Source of the DNA: Ligustrum vulgare
Taxonomy: Eukaryota > Streptophyta > Magnoliopsida > Lamiales > Oleaceae
Length of the DNA stretch: 64,000 bases
Reading direction: 5' to 3'
Assembly (NCBI GenBank): GCA_963555705.1
Contig: OY743187.1
Location: 14,522,133-14,586,132 of the forward strand
Both the position numbers and the translations under genes were made by a program. The notes below the pieces were generated by a model that saw nothing but the letters and a program-made list of their open reading frames with translations, was not told where the DNA came from and did not search any database. Position 1 is the stretch's first letter; every line of letters starts with the position of its first letter. Positions 55,801 to 64,000 of this stretch are shown here, one piece after another.

Positions 55801-58019
55801 AGCATCTGCTCATATAATTGTCCTGTCCAGCTATTCTCCATTTGGTATTTCTATTATCAATTCATTTATACTTCTTTTGTTTCTTTCCTTTTGAAACACG
55901 GCATGTTGAATGTTGCTATTGAAGATTCTTACCAATGAAACAACTATCTTAAGAGAACATTTATGCAAAAAAAATGGTACCTGTGCCTTTAATAATTATT
56001 TCCCTTTTGTCTGCTCTCATGGTCCTCTTCTCGAGTTGGAAACTTAGCATATGTTTGGCAAGTGTAAATACTTGCTAAAGTCAAACCACTTTTATTCCAC
56101 TGGAACTCGCAAGTATTACCCATATAATATCATTGATTTCTACCTGTTTATAAACAAAACTGTTTATAAATACTTGCCAAACAGATGCTTAATGTACCAA
56201 AGCATGTTCACTGAAGTTTCGTGCTTGATATATCCATGAATCCATTTTTCTCTGTATTGCTTTGCAAGTGTAGTGTACAATATTGAGTGGTCAATTATAT
56301 AAGTGATTATGCTGAGCAGAAACAAAGTCTGATCTCAGTTTTAACTTACCCAACCTTAAAACTATTATATCAGTCTAACAATAGAAACAATATTTACAAT
56401 TTTACTGATGCTTTAGATGGGTTCATATTGTTTGCAAAAGTGAAGACATTAGGTATACTAGGCTCTCTATTTAGGCAGTCGCTAAGGATTTCAAAGATTT
56501 ATGTATAAATCTATATGCCATGTGGAGATCAGAGTTTTTATATATACTCTCTCCAAGTAAACGGTCTTTGCGTTATCTTGGGTGTGTTTTCTTCAATTCT
56601 ATACCTACTTAGCTTTCTTATTTTTCTCCACGTCACGGCAGTAAAATATACACCTCAGTGGAGGTGGCTTGCAGAAGAGTTGAAAAGGGTGGACAGGGAG
56701 AAGACTCCTTGGCTTATTGTCCTGATGCACGTCCCAATGTACAATAGTAATGACGCTCATTTCATGGAGGGGGAAAGCATGAGAGTTGTGTTTGAGAGCT
56801 GGTTTTGCCACTACAAAGTTGATATCATCTTTGCTGGTCATGTCCATGCTTATGAAAGATCGGTGAGCCTCAACTTTCCCCACCCCACCCCCCCACCCTC
56901 CAAAAAAAAACTCACTAACCAAAAAAATGTAAATAAATAAATGAAAAATATTATCATGTACTCCTATGGTGTCACTGGCTATTGCAAGTAGTATCTATCC
57001 CATAGAAATCTTTATCCCTACGTATTTTATAGTCTGGTGTCCGTGTCCTGGTAAGTAATGATGGTTTTCAAGTTAAAGAGGCCTGACCTTGAGCCATTCT
57101 CGGATGAATTGACTGATTAAAACGTAAAAATTCCATCACTGATTTTCAGTCCATCTGAAAAAACTAGAAATAATATTTCTTATCAACTTTAAACCGAAAT
57201 GTGCTAGGTGGTTATGTGACATGTCTAATCTCAAAATGTATATGATCATATGCATTGAGGTGTCTACTCAAAGCCTGTGAAAACAATGCCCACATTTGAT
57301 CTTAATCACGTGAATAGTTTTTGCTGTGTTTCAATGATGCACTGTTCTTGAGTTTTAAGTTGTACTCTTCTTCTGCTTCACTTCAGTACCGTGTCTCCAA
57401 CATACACTACAATATATCAAGTGGTAGTCCCTTTCCTGCACCCGACAAATCGGCTCCTATCTATATAACTGTTGGTGATGGAGGAAATCAGGAAGGTCTT
57501 GCCCAAAGGTAAAACTTTTTCTAATTAGAACCATCCATGATACTTGGTTTTATAATAGCAAAATTGCATCTTCAGATTTAAAGATCCCCAACCCGACTAT
57601 TCTGCTTTCCGGGAAGCCAGTTATGGGCATTCTACATTGGACATAAAAAACAGAACACATGCAATCTACCATTGGAACCGAAACGATGATGGTAAAAGAG
57701 TACCAACAGATTCATTCGTGTTACACAATCAGTACTGGTAAGTAAGCCATCACGCCTGTCAGCTAAATGCTGAAACTTCTCCGACTCCACATTTTTCCTG
57801 CTTGATTCCTATATAAATTATTGAGATAGACGGATTTAAATCTGTCTCAAAGTTCTTTACAACTTGGATACTTTTAATAATCGATTTTCTTGACTTTTTA
57901 TGAATAATATGTAAAAACATGTGTGTTGATCCAGGGGACATAGTCGACGGAGAAGAAAACTGAAGAAAAACTATCTGCACTCAGTCGTCATGAATTTGCA
58001 ACGAAGTGAGAGGTTATGA
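52813..58019 (+). CDS. Purple acid phosphatase (plant high-molecular-weight type), nine exons, intact
   Basis: Exons: 52,813-53,004; 53,513-53,713; 53,974-54,085; 55,011-55,237; 55,706-55,844; 56,642-56,862; 57,387-57,508; 57,576-57,737; 57,935-58,019. All introns are GT-AG and the phases join to give 486 residues. A hydrophobic signal peptide ([16 protein letters not shown], from residue 9) directs secretion. The N-terminal fibronectin-like domain contains GYNAPQQ and [17 protein letters not shown]. The metallophosphatase domain has all five metal blocks: GDLGQ (Asp170), GDLSYADRY (Asp197, Tyr200), GNHE (Asn235), VLMH (His320) and GHVH (His357, His359). It hydrolyses phosphate monoesters at an Fe(III)-metal(II) centre in the cell wall or vacuole, in phosphate scavenging. 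The size fits the ~55-kDa PAP10/PAP12-like group. The C-terminus is unusually basic ([11 protein letters not shown]). I chose ATG 52,813 because it directly precedes the signal peptide. The exact subgroup name is not certain. Confidence 0.93.
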
Positions 58020-59907
58020 ATTCAGCTACGGCAGTAGTCCCGTAACAATACGACAACAATTCTTTCTACCATCAGTAATGATTCTAATTCTTATTCGTAA
58101 GTGCTGATGTATTCTTCATGGATCATGTAGAAGAGAAGGATATTAATTGAAATGTGCAACAATGTTGTAAAATCCTATGAGTGTTAAGCTCCTGTGCTAA
58201 TTGGACGAGTCGTATTTGGTTGAACAAGTCCCTACTTCCAATAGCAATTAAAAATACGCTATTTTACTTTCTAAAAAATAAAATATATGCTATTTTAAAA
58301 GGTTGGATACCAACTTCTCATCTATATAAGTTAAAGAATAACGTATAACCTACGTCTATATAAAATCTTATCTTGCTCTCCTCCCCATGAAGGGTAGGAG
58401 AGCAAAATATCCACTATTCAAAAAATCCACCCTTCTTATGGTGTGGGTGGCCGTGGTTCCCGTAACCCCATCCCAATTTTTCCACCCCTCCCCTCTATAG
58501 TGGGTATATAATTCTCTTACCCTTAATGGGTAGGAAAGCAAAGTTGCATACGTACAATATATTAAAAATGTGGGTGAGTATAAAATTTTTAATTTTTAAT
58601 TTTCCATTTTATCCTTAAGTTTTTATATTTTCGATCAATATTATACTTAACATTTAATTTGTTTTCATTAAACATATTATTAGTTTTATTAAAATTAATC
58701 TACAATACATTTAAATATTTTTCTCTTTTGTTAATAACATTCTCAAAATCTTATTAAAACTATTAAAATTAATTCATATAAAAAGATTTTTTTTTTTTAT
58801 TCTAACTAAAAATAAAAAATTTCAAAATTCTTTTGAAAAAACAAAAATCAAAACTGGAAATTTTGTTTAAACTTACAATGTAATGTTGATTTTTTTTTTT
58901 TTAATTATAAAAATATGTTCTTTAATTAATTTGATTTGCTTAAGAACAACTTATTCATATATGTTTTTGCGACTTACCTTAAATATTTTATAAATCAATT
59001 TTCGATTTGGCTAATATTTTGTTACTTCTTGATATATGATACATGATTTTTTATTAAGTAAACATTTTAAACAATTGTATAATATATATTTCGAGAAATT
59101 GAGTGAGATTTTAATTTATTAAAAACATCAATAAATTTACAAATTAAAATTTTCCTTTAACAATATCAATTCCTCTACTATTTTTAAAATAGTATTAGAA
59201 CTTAAAAAATATTGCGCGTATCATTCATCATATACATAAAGCGTACAAAACGTGTACTTACTCCTATTTCAATAAAAACTAAAAAGGTTGAAGACCAAAA
59301 ACACAAGTTTTCAAATTACATATGTAATCATTAGCGATTTGGTTGCAACGAAAAATATTAAGGTACCCCCAATGGATACCATAAAAAAAATTCACTCGTC
59401 ACGTGACAAATGAGTATTTGTCCCTCCACCCTACATTCTACCCACCCAATGTACTGAGTGGGCCCGCACCTATCTTCAAACCAAAATCCACCCGCCATCT
59501 TATATTTTATGGAAATACTTCTCAAACCTTTCAAAAAATGTGCACTACAATACGTCTTGATTTTTTTCATACAAAATCCATTAGTTGATCAAAAGTCAAG
59601 CGCTTGACCTCAATTTTATTAAATTTAAAAAGGCAAAATTAAACAAACCTATACATGAAAGACATAATCCTAAAATCCGATGCGAAGAATTTTCTTTAAT
59701 TTTCAAGTGGTAATTAGTAATTAAATTAATTAATACATAATTAAACTTCAAACCCTACATTCAATAACCTAAACTAGCCAAACCCTAAAACCTCCCTCCC
59801 TCCCCAACTTCATGAAATCGCCGCCTTCAAGAATGATAGCTGTCGGTGAGGAGATCGCAGCTGTTGCAGCAGCAAAAGTGATCTCACCACTAACAGCAAC
59901 AAGCCTC
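58020..59907. other. PAP 3' region and AT-rich intergenic
   Basis: 58,020-58,260 probably holds the PAP 3' UTR; no clear AATAAA was seen. The rest is AT-rich and non-coding, with T-tracts at 58,787-58,799 and 58,890-58,903. Confidence 0.5.
58372..58545. repeat. Short hairpin-forming repeat
   Basis: ttgctctcct (58,373-58,382) pairs with aggagagcaa about 14 bases later, and the phrase gggtagga(g/a)agcaaa occurs again near 58,528-58,542. It may be a small MITE remnant; ends and target repeat are not clear. Confidence 0.35.
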
Positions 59908-62155
59908 ATCGAAGATATTTCTTTATCAATGGATTCAAGAAAACATATTTCATTTGATCAATAAGGGGGGATTGTGACCAAAATTATTAGGTAATTGTGA
60001 CTTTGTGCAACTTGTAACGAGTAAGCGATGTGAGCTGTTGAATTAAATTACCAATCACAAAATTTGATTTGCGCTTAATCTGCAATTGTGACCTATAATT
60101 TGTATTAATTGTGACTTTACGTGACTATATCAATTAAATTGTCAATAAAAATTTAACTTTTGACTAAATTTTTAACCATGACATACAATTTGTATCAATT
60201 GTCATTGTGTAACCCTCGACTAATTCGGGATGTGATCCGTTTAATTAATTTATTAGTACAAAATTTTATTGAATACAGATGTAATCAATTGTTTGGTAAT
60301 TGTGACAAAAATATTGATTAATTATGACCAAGAAAACGAGCAAGTCGCGATCAATAAATAATATGCGATTAAAAATGTTTGATTGTAACTATAATTATAA
60401 TTGTGACAAAAAGTTGTGTCAATTATGACTTTGTGCGATTTGTGATGAGTACAAGATGTGACCTGTTTAATTAAGTTATTGATCACAAAATTTGATTTGC
60501 AATTACATTTGTAATTATGACCTAACTATAAATTTGTATGACTTTGCGTGACCATTAATGACTAGTATGAGACGTGGTCTTTTTAATTAATTTATATATT
60601 ACAAAATTTATCGGACACAAATGTGACCAATTACTAGGTAAGTGTGCCCGAAATATTGACTGGTTGTGACTCGGAAAACGAGTAAATTGTGATCAATAAA
60701 TAATATGCGACTAAAATTTTTTGATTGCGATTATATTTGTAATTGTGACTGATTTTGTATAGATTGTGACTTTGCACTATGTGACCCGTTTAATTAAATT
60801 ATTGATCACAAAATTTGTTTTGTGACTAAACTTGTAATTGTGAATGAACTGTGACTTTGTAGATGGGGTGGGGTGAATTTTGAGAACAATTTTTTAATTG
60901 TGATTGAACTGTAACTTTTCGAGTGAGGTGGGGTGTGGTGAATTTTGCAACTAAATTTATAATTGTAACTAAAATGTGACTTTGTGTGATCGAACCGTGA
61001 GTTTGTGAGTTGGGGTAAGGTGGGGGTGGATTTTGTGATTTGTAAATGTGATTTTGTGTGATTGATTGTGACTTGAGTGGAGTGGGTTGGGTTGGGACGG
61101 GGCGGGGTGGGGCGTTGGTGTTGGGAATTTTATATTTAAAATTATATTAACTTTAATTTAAAATATAAGATATAATTATTTTATATTATATATAATATAA
61201 TTATTTTATATTATTATTAATCACCTAATTTTTTTAATATAAAAATAAAAATAAAATTTTGTTAATTTTAGAAATGATAGTTATAGTGTTGTATTTGTAT
61301 ATTTTCCCCATTAAAAAGAGCAACATGATAATTCTACATTTTTCTATCTAAACAATTAAAATATTTAAATAAAATAAACAAAAGAAAGAGAAAAATATAT
61401 TTATCTTCTCCCCACCCCGCCTCTAACACTGCCAAAGTTGGAGTAAGTTCGACGATGGATCAAGAAATCTTGGTAATCTTTTCTATCTAATTAATGAGGA
61501 GCTATGATGGTTAAATGTCTTGTTTTGCTATCTCAATTTATTATGCATGGTTAAATATCTTGTTTTTAACCATGCATTCGATGGTCACATAAAGTCATAG
61601 GTAAGTTACAATTACAAATTTAATTGCAAATCAAGATTTGTGACGTTAATTTAATTAAACTGGTCACACCTTAGTCAAAATTTACTCTTTTTTGTTCACA
61701 ATTTGTCAATATTTTTGTCACAATTATACATAATAATTGATCACATTTGTAATCGATAAAATTTGATGACAATAAATTAATTAAACGGTCACATCATGCA
61801 CTAGTCATGGGTCACACAAACTCTCAGTTGACACAAATTGTACGTCATGGTTATAAATTTAGTTAAAAATCAAAATCTTAATCGACGATTTAAATAATCT
61901 GTTCACACAAGATCGCAATTGACATAAATTGTAGGTCAAAATTGCAAATTCTAAAAATTAATTTTTGTGATGTTAATTTAATTAAACTGGTGACACCTCG
62001 TACTCGTCACAAATTGCACAAGATTACAATTAGTCAATATTTTTGTCACAATTACCTAGTAATTAATCTCAATCACCCATAATTGATGATATGAAACACG
62101 CTTTCTTGAATCCATTGATAGAGAAATATGTTTTCTTGAATCTTTGATAAGGACA
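59908..62155. mobile_element. Foldback-like structure, about 2.2 kb
   Basis: The left end (59,908-60,060: tcaatggattcaagaaaaca then attgtgac... taggtaattgtgac) is matched in reverse complement at the right end (about 62,010-62,155). Between them are arms of degenerate repeats of aattgtgactttgtgcg (left, to about 61,080) and their reverse complement (right, from about 61,590). The centre (61,080-61,590) is AT-rich. No transposase was seen. The long inverted arms suggest a foldback or Mutator-type non-autonomous element. Confidence 0.6.
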
Positions 62156-62623
62156 ACTGTGATTCATATGACTTGTTTTCGTGTATGAACCCACAATCAC
62201 CCATTCCCCATTAATATTATATTCCCTTCAAAATGATCCAAAGAACTGCATTCTTCCAAGTCCTTCTGTAAGCTTTTTCCATCAGAAGAAGCATATTCCT
62301 TTCTGGCTTGATACAGTCGAGTCTCCATCTTTATTCCTATCATAAAATTTAACCAAATTACCCTCAAGAATATTGGTCAGGCCATCCTTATTCCTATCAT
62401 AAAATTTAACTTCCTCTCTGGCACTACAATTCAGCTGCTCTTCATTTATAAATCTGATTTGAGAAAATGAACCAAATAAATAACAACAATTATGATGAGG
62501 AAGTTTAAGATAGATAACAAAAATTACGATCGAATCACTGCATTGTCCCTGTTTACCGATGATCCATTCCAGCTCTCGAAGGCAGCGATCTCGTCGCTAC
62601 GTTGTCGGGGTGGATGGAGTTGC

Positions 62624-62661
<38 letters not shown>

Positions 62662-64000
62662 ATTATGCCTTAAAGGGTTAAGGGGATTAAAATATGTAAT
62701 TTAAAATTTAAGAAACTTGTGATTTTAGCACAATGTTCCTGATCGCAAGTGTACGGGTAGCGCAAGTAATAAAGTGGACGTAATTCCAAGTATCGATTTC
62801 ACAGAGATTGAGCAAATTATATTTTAGATTACGATTCCTTATTCGAAACTATGAAAAGCTTTGATTTTGAATATTTTGAATTAAAAACTAAATTAAAATA
62901 AAACAAGAAACTTTGATTTAAACTTTGAAAAACAAGCGCGTTAGAATTATGAACCCATTTCGACTGTATCATCTATATTTTAACCAAATTATTTAAATGC
63001 AATTCACGAGTTTTGAAAATCCGTATTCCTAAAGTTATTTAAGTTCCCTTTCGAGAGATGCATAAAAACATTTTCCTAAATACAAATTGATTATATTTCT
63101 ATGACAATTAAACATGTACAAAAGCATTAAAGGATTTATGAACACTTTTATGATAACATAAAATATAGGGTATATTTCTATCCCCTATCGGACTTTGCAA
63201 CAATTAACACAAGTCTTATAATTTTCTACTCTTTTGAACATAGAAAGCTATCACCATAATCAAACAATGATTGGCCAAAAATTGTATGATAATTTAAAGC
63301 ACATGTCAATTGCATCAAAACAATAAATTGCATGAAATAAATAATAGATTAAAACATGGATTCAAGAAGTCAAAATCTCATCACAATTCTAACATTACGA
63401 AGCTAACCTAGAAACATAATTGAATAGAAATCACAAAAATAATAAAAGGATGTCACTTCATTCATCTTCTTGATCTTTAGTCTTCAATTATGCTCTTAAC
63501 GTTGTACGGATTCCTCAACAATTGGACAACGTTTTGGCTTGAATTTCACAAGTTGAGAATTCCTAAAAACGTGCATAAGGTCTGGTATTTATATATTTCC
63601 CTAAGCCTAGGTCAAAAAGAAAGAAATTATGTTGAAATTCGAGAAAAAGCCCAGCTACGCGACCACGCAGTTCCATCAGTTTAGCTTCAGTTTGCTGCAG
63701 ACACGGTCATGCGACTACACAGTTATTGTCCATGTGACCGCTCGATTTTTTGATTTCTGTGCAATTTCCATTTTTTGATTCAGTCCTCAGAGTTTATTTG
63801 CATTCTAGGTCCTCCAACTTTTGATTTCTACAATTTAGTCCCTCAACTTTTGTTTTCTTTCAAATATGATTTCTTTGATTTTTCTTCCCATTGAGTCCTT
63901 GATTAACTTCATCAACTATTGATTTGCACCATTTCGCACTTTTATCATCCAAATGTCTTTTTTTCCTCCAATTCATTCACTTTCTCTACTTTGGGACAAT
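62156..64000. other. Intergenic; (AG)n tract and possible retroelement-derived sequence
   Basis: A (AG)n microsatellite lies at 62,626-62,659. From about 62,735 the phrase gcgcaagtaataaagtgg followed by tatcgatttcacagagattg resembles non-coding parts of plant gypsy elements, and 63,640-63,740 (gcgaccacgcagttcc, catgcgactacacag) has a similar flavour. No ORF supports it. Confidence 0.35.

Noticed and set aside
62735..63740. Sequence resembling non-coding parts of gypsy elements
   Set aside because: Only phrase-level resemblance; no ORF, LTR pair or target duplication can be shown within the window.

Overview
The window is nuclear DNA from a flowering plant, most likely a eudicot. It is AT-rich, has one intron-rich plant gene (a purple acid phosphatase), and is otherwise filled with LTR retrotransposons, MITE-like elements, solo LTRs and microsatellites. 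No rRNA or tRNA gene, CRISPR array or bacterial operon was seen. The species cannot be told from the sequence.

Layout. 1-1.6 kb holds a minus-strand 5' fragment of ribosomal protein S18. 2.8-9.8 kb is a graveyard of old copia-type elements: two diverged copies of one LTR+gag segment (one interrupted by a 699-bp solo LTR) and a minus-strand gag with its PBS and LTR. 9.8-13.0 kb has no recognisable gene. 13,017-38,501 is one copia element whose gag-pol is interrupted by a 20.4-kb nested block. 38.5-44.3 kb holds a hAT-like MITE and a decayed gypsy pol fragment. 44.36-49.28 kb is a decayed minus-strand copia element. 50.2-51.8 kb is a PIF/Harbinger-like non-autonomous element. 52.8-58.0 kb is the intact nine-exon purple acid phosphatase gene. 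58-64 kb is non-coding, with a 2.2-kb foldback structure.

The centrepiece is the nested block at 14,501-34,874. It consists of two copies (E1, minus; E2, plus, inserted into E1) and one solo LTR (also inserted into E1) of a single LTR-retroelement family. Every junction can be read: TG...CA ends, a tRNA-Met-type PBS, a polypurine tract, and perfect 5-bp target duplications GTTCC (E1), CATAC (E2) and TCCTT (solo LTR). A short pol/chromodomain relic beside the polypurine tract points to a Ty3/gypsy origin, but the rest of gag-pol is gone. In its place, antisense to the element, are two intact intronless ORFs: a LOG-type cytokinin-activating enzyme (217 aa) and a 181-183 aa basic, cysteine-rich protein resembling the nucleic-acid-binding proteins of carlaviruses and vitiviruses. 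Both are open in E1 and E2, and each has a TTTAAATAG TATA-like box. This looks like a non-autonomous retroelement moving a captured plant-hormone gene together with a virus-like regulator gene, and I do not recognise it as a described system.

Order of events inferred from nesting: the copia element inserted first; E1 then inserted into its gag-pol; E2 and the solo-LTR precursor later inserted into E1. E2 appears youngest because its two LTRs have the same length and I saw no differences in the stretches compared.
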